64,000 nt of DNA from Trichaptum fuscoviolaceum. Its lineage: Eukaryota > Basidiomycota > Agaricomycetes > Hymenochaetales > Trichaptaceae. Below are positions 33,190 to 43,234 of the stretch, piece by piece. The position numbers were made by a program, and so were the translations under genes. Below the pieces are notes generated by a model. The model had not been told where the DNA came from, ran no database searches, and saw only the letters and a list, made by a program, of their open reading frames with translations. The stretch is taken from NCBI GenBank assembly GCA_910574455.1, contig CAJSYZ010000011.1:992001-1056000 (forward strand), given 5' to 3'. How positions within the stretch are numbered: position 1 is the first letter of the stretch; the number at the start of each line of letters is the position of its first letter.

Positions 33190-34115
33190 AGTCCCTTACT
33201 CCTGCGCTCCCGGCGCACCCTGTCAATCTCCATTGCGTTGGGATCCTTCGTCGAGCTTGCGCCCGCAGTCGGGATCGTACGCGGAGCTGAACTAGTGGTG
33301 CCGGGATTGCTTCGGGGCGTAGCCGCTGGCTTTGATACTGGTCCATAGGCGTGTGCGAGCCTTAGCTTCTCGTCCGTCTCGGAAACCCAGTTGACGTAGG
33401 CATCGAATTTCATATCCTTCGCCTCTGTGCTGGCGATGTGCTGGCGAACCTGGTCTTTGAGTCCCTTCCGGAACATGTCGAGGTAAATGACATCCGTCGT
33501 TGCGTCCTTGGGCCACCCGGTGAGGGCTTGGAGGGCACGGAATTGCGACGCAAACTCGGCGACCGTTCCTGTCTGGCGTAGGCGCATCAGCTTGTCGGCT
33601 GCGGCTTTGTCTGCATCGATTTCCCCGTAAGAGGCGCGAAGGGCGGCGAACAGGGCCTCCAGGCTGGCGGCTTCTGGCGGTGTCGGGATGTCCTGGAGTC
33701 GATCTAGAATGGGTCGTGCCCAGTCTTGCGCCGGTCCCCGCAGTAGCATCAGGGCGAATGCGACCTTGCGGGTTTCGTCCAGCCCCGGATGTTGTCCGAA
33801 CAGGTAGAGCTTAATCTGGTGAATCCAGTTTTCCGCCTTCGAAGGTGTCGGGAAGCTTCATCTTGAGCCCTGCTCCACCCCCAGAGGGGGGGCGGGCTGG
33901 CTCGCGATTTGGGCTTCTAACGCCCGGTTGGCGTGCTTGAGCTGGGCGACTGTGTTCTGAACCTGATTGTGTTCGTTGACTAGTTTGGAGTAGCGTTTTT
34001 CGAGGGTGTCGAGGCGATCAAGGATGGGCTGGAGTTTGTCTTCCTCCATCGAGGAGCTCGGGGACGGGAAAGCGAAGGTATCTGCGAGTCCTCCCCATTC
34101 CTGGTGGGACGACAT
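32922..34115 (-). pseudogene. Unit 3 gag, broken
   Basis: Carries the same 14-bp deletion as unit 1 (near 33834) and also lost one base in the G-run near 33887. The knuckle region is intact. The shared deletion is the best marker that units 1 and 3 are duplicates of one insertion. Confidence 0.88.
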
Positions 34116-34191
34116 CGCTGGTCGGCGGTACGGGTGCGGGGGTAGAAGTAAAGAGCGTGAGGGTGTTGAGTCCGAGCGGCGGTGAGCCAGG

Positions 34192-34202
34192 ACTTTTGAC
34201 CT
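34192..34202 (-). other. Unit 3 primer-binding site, self-priming candidate
   Basis: Sense-strand AGGTCAAAAGT, two bases from LTR E. Its 11-nt complement starts at 34510 in LTR E. Confidence 0.6.
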
Positions 34203-34204
34203 AA

Positions 34205-35022
34205 TGTTACGACCGTCGGGAATTGTAGCGGGAAACAGTTTCGGGAAACTGGAATTCGCGACAAGAACCCGCGTTCGGGAATCTGGATTCGCGACTGGGA
34301 ACGAGCGTGGGAATTCAGGCGGGAAACGCGCGGGATTCTATCCAGGCGCGTCGCGGGATTCTCAAGGCCAGCTAGGACTCTTCACTGCTTTGAACGTCAA
34401 GTAAGCGGATCCCTAAGGAAGCACTCCACAAGTAAGTATTGCGCAACTAACTACACAGGAGAAAAGAGAGAGATCGCACCTAAGGAAGCACTCCACAAGA
34501 GGTCAAAAGTGGGGTGCTCCTTACGATGCCTACAGCTATTTATCTACTTCGTAAAGACTGTATAGTTAATCTACGCTAAGTGTCCTTGCGCAATGCGCAC
34601 CTATCTACTACAAACGATACATGCTACGACCGCACTGCTAGGCATGTCTATCCCGTCTCTCCAGATGGCTACGGCCTGTCCGTGGACGTCAGCGTCCGGT
34701 CCGGGGCCGCGACTAGCCAGACTAGGTATGCCAGACTGTTGCAGGTCGTCACCTTGAGGTACTAACGGATTAATGAGCGTATGTTGATAAGTGAATGTAC
34801 GTGTGCCGTGGCGGGTCGTCGTAAATGAGTGTGCGTATGCGTGCATGGTTGCCGGGACGGTGGTGCGGGATAAGTCACGTGAGCATGGGGTCGTGCGATT
34901 CGGGAATGAGGTTTCGCGCGGGGAATCCCATGGCGGGATTCTCCCCGCGGGTTTGTCTGCTCATGTCGGGATCCTTGGCGGGAAAGTGCGGAAAATGAGA
35001 AAAGGGGCCCGGGATCTCGACA
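34205..35022 (-). repeat. LTR E (5' LTR of the array, 818 bp)
   Basis: Outer 5' LTR; its right flank ATAGT matches the left flank of LTR A. Confidence 0.9.
34500..34544 (-). promoter_or_regulatory. LTR E core promoter: TATA-like box and predicted transcript start
   Basis: On the element strand GATAAATAGC (34544-34535) lies 32 bp upstream of ACTTTTGACCT (34510-34500). A transcript starting at 34510 would begin with exactly the 11 nt complementary to the PBS. Confidence 0.55.
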
Positions 35023-35027
35023 ATAGT

Positions 35028-35682
35028 GCGGGACACTCACTTTTGCCCCTGCGCCCAACGCTGCTGAGCACTGCGCCGCATTCCTAACCACCTGATTAGC
35101 ATCCTGAGGGCATTTGAAGCGCACCGTGATTTTTGTGCCACTTCTATGCGGTTTTACCCCCGCCACCTCAGCCGTGCTCAATCCCTTTACACCACTGCTC
35201 TTCATCGCATCCTCTACCCAGTCCTTCAATGCCTCTCCTGTGCCTTGCGCCTTCTGTTCGGCTTCCGTGTCCCTGACGATCTTGATCGTCACTTCGTCTG
35301 TTCGGGTCCGCTTTGGCGGGGCCTCAATAGGCGTGCTGGCGCTGGCTGCCACCGTCGCATAGGTAAGTTTTGTTACCTCCCGTGGGGCATCAAGCTTCTC
35401 CTCTATCTTATCGAGGCGCTCGGCCATACGAGATAACAGGGGCGAGACCGTTGCCTTGGCGAGTAAGCGCTCGTACATGGCATCAAGGATTTTTACGTTT
35501 TTCTGGGCTATTTTGGCCACATCCTTGTTAAACGCCCTGATTGCCGCAATCCATTCCGTCATTTCGAAGTCCTCATGGCTGGCGAGCAGTGCCTGTGAGC
35601 TTTCTATGGTAAAAGAGCTTGATGTTTCGATTGATTTTTGTGAAATACTAGGTTCTGCCACCGTATCCTCTTGGCCGGACAT
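35028..35682 (-). CDS. LINE ORF1, 5' part
   Basis: ATG at 35682. About 218 residues: an N-terminal region with a likely coiled coil (about 60-105), then a stretch ending in KITVRFKCPQDANQVV...VSVPHY. The reading frame continues at 13256 (GIVVQDVPLFYD...) after removing the array and one copy of ATAGT. As it stands the ORF reads on into LTR E and stops at 34762, giving an artificial 306-residue chimera. Confidence 0.85.
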
Positions 35683-35746
35683 GGTGGTTCCTCTCTGATT
35701 GAGTCGTACCAGTCGTTTCCTTCAAAAAACATAAACGACTGGTTTA
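35683..35746 (-). other. LINE 5' leader
   Basis: 64 bp between the 15-bp target duplication and the ORF1 ATG; short even for a compact LINE. Confidence 0.6.
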
Positions 35747-35761
35747 CATATAAAGAAAGTA

Positions 35762-35783
35762 GCTTGGCCTGGTCACGAGGCTA
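35762..35783 (-). repeat. Outermost 22 bp of the right TIR
   Basis: GCTTGGCCTGGTCACGAGGC then TA; the inverted counterpart of 3130-3151. It is followed by the 9-bp duplication TTATTATAT. Confidence 0.8.
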
Positions 35784-35792
35784 TTATTATAT

Positions 35793-36129
35793 AGAATCAT
35801 TTCTCGTAATGAATAAGTGCGATCCAGGCTGAGATTAGGGCCGGTCGATTCGCGTTCATCAAGCTGAGGACAGTGACCTGTACTTTTACGCGGAAGCAAA
35901 TCTTCTAATCGATTGTCAGCGTACCTCTGACTATATTCTGCAGTCTGAAGATCAACCAATATCATCAAAACGAACCACCCGGGCGCAGGCAACCACACAC
36001 ACTACACTCTCATATACACACATTGGGTTTCACCACACACCACACACCACATACCTATAGCTCGTCACTTCCCCTCCCTCTCCTCGAAACGGATATCCAA
36101 AAAGCTAACCTGTGCCCACAAGTGGAAGC
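35793..36129. other. Gene-free stretch upstream of SLD5
   Basis: 337 bp between the end of the transposon nest and the SLD5 start codon. It must contain the SLD5 promoter. It has a CA-rich tract near 35995-36055; no ORF or TATA box that I can support. Confidence 0.4.
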
Positions 36130-37749
36130 ATGGCAGACATCAACGAGATGCGCAAGCGGTTCTACGAAGAGGACGGCGCGGACCCGCACGGCCTTGGCCT
36201 GGGCTCCTCCTCATCCACTGCCGCTTCGACGTCTTCATCAGCAGGACCAGCCAGGCGGAGCTCAGGCTCAGCACCCGGCGCCAACGCAGCCTCGTCGTCG
36301 GCGTCGGCGTCTGGAGGACGGCCAGGCCCGTACCCCAAGCGGCCGAGCGACGGCCGGGGCGCAGGTGCGACTCGGAGAGGCGGAAGCGGGAGCGGAAACG
36401 GAGGTGGAGGTAGAGATGCACACGTGAAGCGCAAGGACCTCAGCTTCATCGAGCGCGCGCGCGCCGCCCCCGACGACGACGACCACAACCACCATTATGG
36501 CGGCAATCCAGGCTTCGGCGGTGCAGGCGCAGGCGCGATGGACGTCGACGTCTCCTATCCCGGACCCGGACGCGCACTCGGCCTTGACCTCGGTAGCAGA
36601 CTGGGAAACGGCACGGAGGAGACCGAGTCGGACGTCGCGCAGCTCGTGCGCGCGTGGCAGAACGAGCGGCACGCGCCCGACATCCTCCCGAGCGCGGACG
36701 CGCTCCTCGTGCGCGTCCTCGACGCCATCCGGCGGCAGGTGCGTGCGCGATCTGTCTTCTGTCTTCTACCTGTATGCTGTATGCTGTATGCTGACGAACC
36801 CCCTCCCCCCCTCTCCTCCCCGCCATTCTTCGTCTCATTCCGCCCTCGCATACACCGCCCACCAATGGCCACTGCCACACTCTGCCCGCAGTCCGACGAC
36901 GCCTCCGCGCTGCGGAGCGCGGCGCACATGTCCGAGGAGGAGCACTACATGACGATGCTCGTCCAGACCGAGGTCGAGCGCATCAAGTTCGTCGTGCGCT
37001 CCTACGTCCGCACGCGTCTCTTCAAGGTCCGTCCCCTCCGTCCCCCCTCCTCTCCTCCCCGCTCTCCGCGCCTCCCATCCATCTCCCACCTCCACACCAC
37101 CCTAACACCCGCCCCCCAGATCGAACAGCTCGCAGCGCACATCACCTCGCAGCCCTCCCTCCACCCGCGCCTCACCGCCGCCGAGCTCCGGCACGCGCAG
37201 CGCTACGCCGCGCTCACCGTCTCCCAATTCACGCACACCGTGCTCGCCCACCTCCCCGACGCCCAGCAGGCGCTCGACGACGAGGTCATCACTATCCCCA
37301 ACATGAGTTGAGTCCTTCCCCTTCCCCTTACCTTCTTCCCCCCTTCCGCGTGCTTTTGTTTTGTGGACGGGAAGGCTGTCTTTTGTTTTCGTCTTTCATT
37401 CTCTCTTTATTCTGCTTCATGTATCCGGTTTTATTCTCCCGCCCCTGGGCCTCTGCGTTACTGCCCAATACGCGGTGCATGATCTAGAAGACTGACTTCC
37501 AGCTAACGCACCTCACCGTCTTTCAGTCACTGAACCCAACAAAGACAAGCCTGTCTTTTGCCATACATTCGACACACTTCCCGCACTCATGCTACGCGAG
37601 TAAGTTTACAGTCGGATCGTTCTAATGTTGACGACTTATAGTACATTCGTAGCGGCACGACAATCGAAGTTGCTCGAGACGCAGTTGTCATGGTGCCTTA
37701 CCGGACGATCGAGCAGCTTTTGTTGCGTGGAGAAGTAGAGCTCGTATAG
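36130..37749 (+). CDS. SLD5: GINS complex subunit Sld5
   Basis: Five exons: 36130-36738, 36892-37026, 37120-37306, 37527-37599, 37653-37749. They sum to 1101 nt, 366 residues. The core matches Sld5: LVRAWQNERHAPDILPS, then EEHYMTMLVQTEVERIKFVV, RSYVRTRLFKIEQ, and the C-terminal DGTTIEVARDAVVMVPYRT and EQLLLRGEVELV. GINS (Sld5, Psf1-3) joins Cdc45 and Mcm2-7 as the replicative CMG helicase in the nucleus. The first ~160 residues are a low-complexity Ser/Gly/Ala-rich extension, which lengthens the protein beyond the usual ~220-300. The last acceptor was chosen at 37651-37652 because only it gives the conserved DGTT frame. Confidence 0.9.
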
Positions 37750-37990
37750 ATCTGCTCGTTATTTGCCACTATTTTGCTAACTTATCGCTGTCGATGTTTC
37801 TTTGCTTACTGGTGTATACGCGCAATGCATTTATAGTGGTAAACTGTACAATGTATAACAGAATCAAACACGAATGTGAAAAAATAGCTACTGCGAACAC
37901 GCGCAGGCGGAAGTAAAAAGAGTCCTGTCTAGGATAAAATACGACTAGTCCCATCTCGAAAGTTCATCAACCAAATCCGGGTTTGCTGCT

Positions 37991-38840
37991 TTACAAGCCG
38001 AGGTTAATCGGGGTGCAGCCAATGGCGACGATACCGTTGAAGTTGTTGTTCTCGCAGCAGACAGTCTGCGCATTGCAGGTGCCAGCTGAGCCAAGACCAA
38101 GTACCTAGAAGGACGTCAGAATTGCGAAATTCCGTGGAGGAAAGTAAAACAACTCACGTTGATAGGGTTGCAAGTAATGCCGATCGGGACATTAGCACCT
38201 TGCACGACAACACCGAGCAGACCAAGGAGGCCTGCAGCGTTCGAGGAGCTGGAGTTCTGGACCGAATTGCAGCACTGGACAGGGCCAGTAGAGCAAGTAG
38301 AGCCGCCGGTAGGGGCTGGATCAGAACCTTTAAGCAGCGTACATTATTTTAAGGCGAAGGGAAGAACTTACCCGAGCCAGACGCAGTGACTGTGACCGTC
38401 GTCGTGGGTGCAGGGTGGCTGCTACCGCCCGGAGTACCCGGAGCACCAGGAGCACCAGGAGCGCCCGGCGCACCTGGGATTGACGTCGGGTGCGCAGTCG
38501 TCGTAGTGGTGTGCGTCGTAGTGTGCGTCGACGTTGGTGTCGAAGACGTGGTCGGCGATGGCTTGCAGCCGCATTCCTGTCCGGGGTTTACGCCAAGGGC
38601 GGCGGTCGCTGTGGCCGAGGCCGCGGCGGTGGCATCGATGGGGTTGGGGCCAAGGAGAGCACGACGGTTGAAATCGGCTGTGGCAGTGGCAGCCGCTGCA
38701 CCGCCAACAAAGATGTCATGCAGAAAACGGCGGTCGACCTTGTTCGAGGCGGGCTGGTCGAACTGGGCGGCGGGGAGAGCGCCGATGAGGGGGAGGGCGG
38801 CAGCAAAGATCAGAGAGACGACAGATACGGAGACCTTCAT
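37991..38840 (-). CDS. Class I hydrophobin with Thr-rich and collagen-like N-terminal extension
   Basis: Three exons: complement of 37991-38104, 38158-38327, 38372-38840; 753 nt, 250 residues. It has a signal peptide (about 1-22), a ~70-residue Ala-rich region, a Thr-rich segment (about 97-118), a PGA repeat run (122-138), then the hydrophobin domain from C168. The eight cysteines are in the canonical order ([37 protein letters not shown]). Hydrophobins self-assemble at air-water or wall surfaces. Two extra Cys (ECGC, 90-92) lie in the extension. Ordinary class I proteins are ~100-120 residues, so more than half of this one is extension. Confidence 0.9.
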
Positions 38841-39014
38841 TGTTGACTAAGTTTCGAAGTGTTTGAAGAAAAAAAACGAAGGTGGTGTTTGAGGAAGAGC
38901 GAGAACGTAAAGTAAGCTTAAGGAGCGTCGGCGGGCGGAAAGGATTCGCGAATAGCACAGACTCTTGGAGAGATCGTAGTGGTATGGAGGAAAGAGAGGA
39001 GCAGCCATCCCAGT

Positions 39015-39024
39015 GGCATTTATA
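39015..39024 (-). promoter_or_regulatory. TATA box of the long hydrophobin
   Basis: TATAAATGCC on the minus strand, about 180 bp upstream of the start codon. Confidence 0.5.
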
Positions 39025-40601
39025 CATCCTATTCTTTGTTGCACTTGTTTGGTCCCCCCGATCCTCAGTGTCGGTGTCGGTGGCATCCTCGGCCGCTCCG
39101 GTGAGGAGATAGTATCGCGCCCAGTCCAGAGCGCAATAGAGGGTACTAGGAAAGCAAGAGAGCCGACAAACGTCAAAAGTCAGAGTCAAGTACGCTTACT
39201 CTCTTCACGTTTTCTGACATGGGCGACACGCCCGACCCGACGCGTCATACAAACAGACGCGACGCGACGCGAACTCGACGCACATCCAGCAGGCCAGCTA
39301 CCCAGTTCGGCTTTGTCAGAGAGGGATCCGCCCTCGGCGCCGAAAGAGTATTAGGCTCGATTGGCACTTGGTGAACTTTGCTCGGGAATCCACGGATCGG
39401 CGGCGGAGGTCCAGCAGGAGCGTACGTATCGCTGGCGCCAGTTATGAAACCACATAGAACCGACACCATCGCGATCGCTGCACGCTGGATCCAGGCCCAT
39501 ACGTCGAGTAAGCTGCAGAGCTGTACGCTGTCGATGCGTTGCTCCGTAAGACGTTGATCATGGAGAAAGCTTGCAGGCCAGTACTAAGCTTGTAAGCTTG
39601 AGTGAATCCAGTCTTCCAATTTGTTTGCGTTTTCCAACCAGTGCGAGTGCTGAGTTGCCGACAACTTCAAGTTGATTTGCTTACTATTGTAACCTCGCTT
39701 TTCCAGCATGTCGAGACTTGACAGCTAACATGGATCGTCCCTGATAGTATGAGCGAAGACCCGGAAACAAAGCCCTTCCTACCTGTACTCCTAAAAACCG
39801 CAAATATATCGTCGACTTCTTTCATGTACGAAAGACACAGAATCTCCTCAGGCCAAGCAACATCAACATCTCAAAAGCAACAATGATCACCATATTGAAA
39901 GTTCCGACAAACTACCCCCTCAGAGTGGAACGGGTAGAATACGGTATAAATGGATGTTTGCTCACCGGTCATTATTCCGCTTACTGGCGGGAAGGGAGCA
40001 TTCGTATCGTAATGCACAACTTGAACTTAGCTCATGCTCCTGTGCTCAAGACTCCCAGTAGCCTAACCTTGCTCAGACCGCAGATCTCTGAGCTATCACT
40101 AGCAGCCTAGTGTATACGCCAAATGGCCAAATGGAAAATTGATCAACGCTATCGGAGTCCCTCGGTACGCTCAGTGAACCAAGTTGAAAAAAATCGTTCG
40201 CACACCGGCATCCCGTAAGCTCAGCTTGAAGTTCGCCGAGCGGAGACCACGACTCCCTCGCATCTCCCTCCAAAACACCTACCAACAACACTTAGCGTCT
40301 TGATACAGAACTGTATCCGGCCAGGAGTCCTATACTTGCAACGAACACTGGAGAGCGAGTCGTACCTCGAGAGGAACCGCGACAGTGGAGTAATGATGGC
40401 GGGTGACCCGCAGTCCTTTGACATAATAATGATCAACATCGGCATTCTCCGTGGCACTCTTGGGTCGCATCGAAAACGTGTAATAATAGATTCAAACATA
40501 AGCACAGATCAAAGTCCGTTGGAAGACGGAAGAAGAAATATACAAACCACTAATATGCGACAGCATATTACAATGGCATCATACATCCCCCAACTTGAAA
40601 G
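39025..40601. other. Gene-free stretch between hydrophobin 1 and the TIR/TA MITE
   Basis: About 1.6 kb with only short, unconvincing ORFs and no recognised domain. A GACGCG-rich patch lies near 39236-39285. No RNA gene or repeat that I can support. Confidence 0.4.
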
Positions 40602-40603
40602 TA

Positions 40604-41419
40604 TGTACTGTCATGGACGGGTCCTTGTAACACCACTGTTCCATGTAACACTTCGCATTTCCCCTCTTTTTTACAGGACTCCTACATGATTAGCAGAGTA
40701 AATAGACTCTATATCATGAAATGATTGTTCCCAGAAAATTTTGAGCAATATAATGCAGTTGTTTGTGAGATATAGGAGAAACAATGTTGGTTTTGAGGAA
40801 CTTCCAAATTTGTAAAATCGACTTAAAATCGGTAATTAATTTGATAGCACCTATTTACTGCACCCCATAAACTCTTAAAGGCTTCTAAAAATCCCCTTCA
40901 TCATCTATGTCAGAATGAGAGAGAAATAATGATAAGTTTTGACCAAGATCTTATAGAAAGAGCCATGTAATGTTTTTGCTGGCTCCTTTCGCCCGAAAAT
41001 GGCACTCCTTCCTAATGTGGTAACTGCATCTAGATAGCTCTCTGTTTGTGTTCTACAGCATTATATATACATTGGATTGAGATGAAAAGTTGTACAGAGG
41101 TCAAGAATACGTTTCTGAATATTTATATCACATTATTTTTGGAGAAATCAAGGCATGATCTCCTGTACTTGATAGTTTGTTGTCTGGCATACTCGTGGGA
41201 AACATAGTGTTACAAGGACTGAGAGGACCCCGAAATGGCCCAAAACTTGTTCACTAAATTACTCCTTAACGGAAGCTTCAATAGTCTCAAGAACTTGTAT
41301 ATAAGCTCTTTAGTAGACCTACTACGTATTAGAGCAGAAAAAATGGAGAAAATTGGTGTTGAAATGCTCTAATTACAACTTGAAATATGGTGTTACAAGG
41401 ACCCGTCCATGACAGTACA
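40604..41419. mobile_element. MITE with 32-bp perfect TIRs and TA target duplication
   Basis: 816 bp. Left end TGTACTGTCATGGACGGG... (40604-40635) and right end ...CCCGTCCATGACAGTACA (41388-41419) are perfect inverted repeats of 32 bp. TA flanks on both sides (40602-40603, 41420-41421). The interior is AT-rich with no transposase. TA duplication suggests Tc1/mariner-type mobilisation. Confidence 0.8.
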
Positions 41420-41594
41420 TATACCCGGACCGTTCTATTCAGAAAGCACACAATACTACCAGTACTACTACATACAGCACTGGCAGTATGCCAAGATGTT
41501 AAGAAAAACACAAAAATAAAGGATGCTGACTTAGGTCCACAAAACTCTCCTAGATGCTGTCCAGGAGCCGGAAACCAGAGCGAAGACAACGTAA

Positions 41595-42648
41595 CTATGA
41601 CTTCTTGACGCACCGCCCAGCCTGGTGCCAGAAGAGAGACTCCGCGTCCTCGCCCTCAGGCGTCCACGTCTCCATCTCCGCCCAATTCCCTATATCCCTC
41701 CCGGTCCCCGCTGCACCCACCTCGCCCTCGCGCGGCCTCGGGCCCGGGCCCGCCGCGCCCCTCACAACACCCACCCCATCCAAGCCCACGACGCACCCGT
41801 CGAACGCCCAGCGCCACACGGGGCGCACCGCGTCCTGCCACCACTGCACGTCCGCGCGCGGGTTCCTCACGTGCTCGAAGAACAGCACCTCGCCGCCCGG
41901 CTTGAGCAGCGCGTCGACGAGTGCGCGGAGCGTGCGGTGCGGCGCGGGCAGCGAGCATAGAGTCAGGATGAGCACGAGTGTGGCGATCACCTGCGTCTGC
42001 GTCTCCTCCGCGTCTCCGTCGCTATCGGTTTCTCCGCCTCCACCCGACGCAGCCTGGACGAACCGCGCGCCTGCACCGCCGGGCGCCGCCCACGTCCGAA
42101 TCGCCTCCCGTATGGGCCCCAGCTCCTCCGCGCCATACGGCAGCAGCAGGAAGCTGCCCGCCGCCTCGCTAAACCCGCACTCCTCCGCCTTAGCGCGGAT
42201 AAGGGGGTGCATGAGCTTGTTGGGCTCGAGCGCGACGTACGCCGTGACGCGCGCGCGGTCGAGGTACCGCACGAGGTGTCCGTGGCCTGCCAGTGCCAGC
42301 GGGAGGGGGGGGGGGGGGGGGCGGGGCGTATCAAAGTCAATTTCCGTGTTCATACATGCAGACGCGTCACTCACCCGCCCCAACGTCCAACACGACGCCG
42401 CGCGCACTCGCAGTCACCAGCCGCTCCTTCAGCGTCCTCGTGTTCCCATCTATCCCCGGGCCGTACTGCACCCACACATGCGCCATGAACTCCCTGCGCA
42501 GCGCCTGTGGGCTCAGCGCCATCGCCGGGTCACGCCAGACCGCCCGAAGCGTGGGCAGAAACGCGATAGAGATCGCGCGCGAGAGGTCGAGCACAAACTC
42601 GACGAGGTTTCTGAGGCGCATCGCTATAGTGTCCAACTTGAAGGTCAC
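41595..42648 (-). CDS. Class I SAM-dependent methyltransferase (METTL7-like)
   Basis: Two exons: complement of 41595-42286 and 42375-42648; 966 nt, 321 residues. A hydrophobic/basic N terminus precedes motif I VVLDVGAGHGHLV, which is reconstituted exactly over the intron. Later come YVALEPN (motif II region), a segment with LVLILTLCSLP, and LKPGGEVLFFEHV, the usual post-core strand. This is the layout of membrane-associated METTL7-type enzymes; the substrate is unknown. The intron contains a run of ~18 G (about 42306-42321). The internal Gly/Asp-rich loop (GGGGETDSDGDAEE) is a lineage insertion. Confidence 0.8.
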
Positions 42649-43234
42649 GGTACTATCAGAATCAGAAGTGAAGCCGAAAAATCCAGATTGGACGCACTAT
42701 CGGAATGTCTCTCTCAGACTGCGGGAGAAGATGACAGTCAAAGAGCAAGCCTGTTCTAGTAGATTCGCAGGCGATTCCTGCATATTATGGGCGTTCTTTC
42801 TCATGGGATGCTGGTCATGTTGTGTGTATGTGTGCACAGAAACGCATTACTAGTTGATAGGCGCGCGACTCAAACAAGGGTGATTTACGCTCACGTGTGC
42901 AGACCCTGGAACGCGACGCGATTTGATTCAGGAATCACTGTAAACCTGCGCAGAGATGTAGACACTCAAAAGCACCGATTGTAAACGAAAAACACGCAGT
43001 TTATTGGCGGAGCCACACTAAAAGAAGTTGTAACCTAACAAAAGTACTAGCATATAGCTAGGAAATAAAGAATGATGTCGAATAGTTCTGAAAACATTGC
43101 AATGTCGAGTAAGATGAAACGGGAAAAGGAGTGTGTTATGAGTCAATTGACTATTGAACGATGAACACGCGATCGCGAACGACTTCGAAGCCGAGTCGTA
43201 CTCGAACAAGGATTACTTTCGACGTGCCACCAAC

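Larger units (their letters stand above)
13257..35022 (-). mobile_element. Ty3/gypsy chromovirus tandem array (LTR-int-LTR-int-LTR) inside LINE ORF1
   Basis: The outermost LTRs, A (13257-14079) and E (34205-35022), are flanked by one 5-bp duplication ATAGT (13252-13256 and 35023-35027). Between them a third LTR, B (19137-19954), is shared by two internal regions, 14080-19136 and 19955-34204 (the latter with later insertions). LTR B has internal sequence on both sides and no duplication of its own. Both internal regions carry the same 14-bp gag deletion. All units are on the minus strand. This fits one insertion followed by LTR-mediated unequal exchange. Confidence 0.88.
3720..35746 (-). mobile_element. 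Non-LTR retrotransposon (LINE with APE endonuclease, RT and RNase H), twice interrupted
   Basis: The element lies on the minus strand, 5' end near 35746 and 3' end near 3720, flanked by a perfect 15-bp direct repeat CATATAAAGAAAGTA (3705-3719 and 35747-35761). Removing the two LTR-element insertions leaves about 5834 bp: a 5' leader, ORF1 (CCHC gag-like), ORF2 (endonuclease-RT-RNase H), a 3' region and a (CAAA)n tail. That is the organisation of fungal Tad/I-group LINEs; I cannot assign the clade. It looks full length at insertion, not 5'-truncated. ORF1 closes in frame over its insertion. ORF2 needs two single-base corrections. Confidence 0.9.
3130..35783. mobile_element. Outer TIR DNA transposon (MITE-like, MULE-like TSD), ~612 bp, split by a LINE
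   Basis: Left and right halves are 3130-3719 and 35762-35783. Without the LINE the element is about 612 bp. Its ends are TAGTCTCG and CGAGGCTA, and a perfect 9-bp direct repeat TTATTATAT flanks it (3121-3129 and 35784-35792). Terminal inverted repeats are about 110 bp long and imperfect. The interior (about 3240-3625) is AT-rich and has no coding capacity, so this is non-autonomous. A 9-bp duplication with long TIRs resembles Mutator-like elements; hAT (8 bp) is an alternative. A one-ended relic of the same family lies at 59564-59619. Confidence 0.8.

Noticed and set aside
13257..35022. Possible CRISPR-like or satellite array suggested by repeated blocks
   Set aside because: Repeats are 0.8-kb LTRs and 5-kb internal regions of gypsy elements, with coding content and target duplications.
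36112..36129. Upstream in-frame extension of Sld5
   Set aside because: No ATG; the first ATG in frame is at 36130 and gives the expected MADINEMRKRFYEEDG-type start.
42301..42325. Long G-run as a possible quadruplex regulator
   Set aside because: It is a homopolymer within an intron of the methyltransferase gene; nothing further supports a function and its length may be unreliable.
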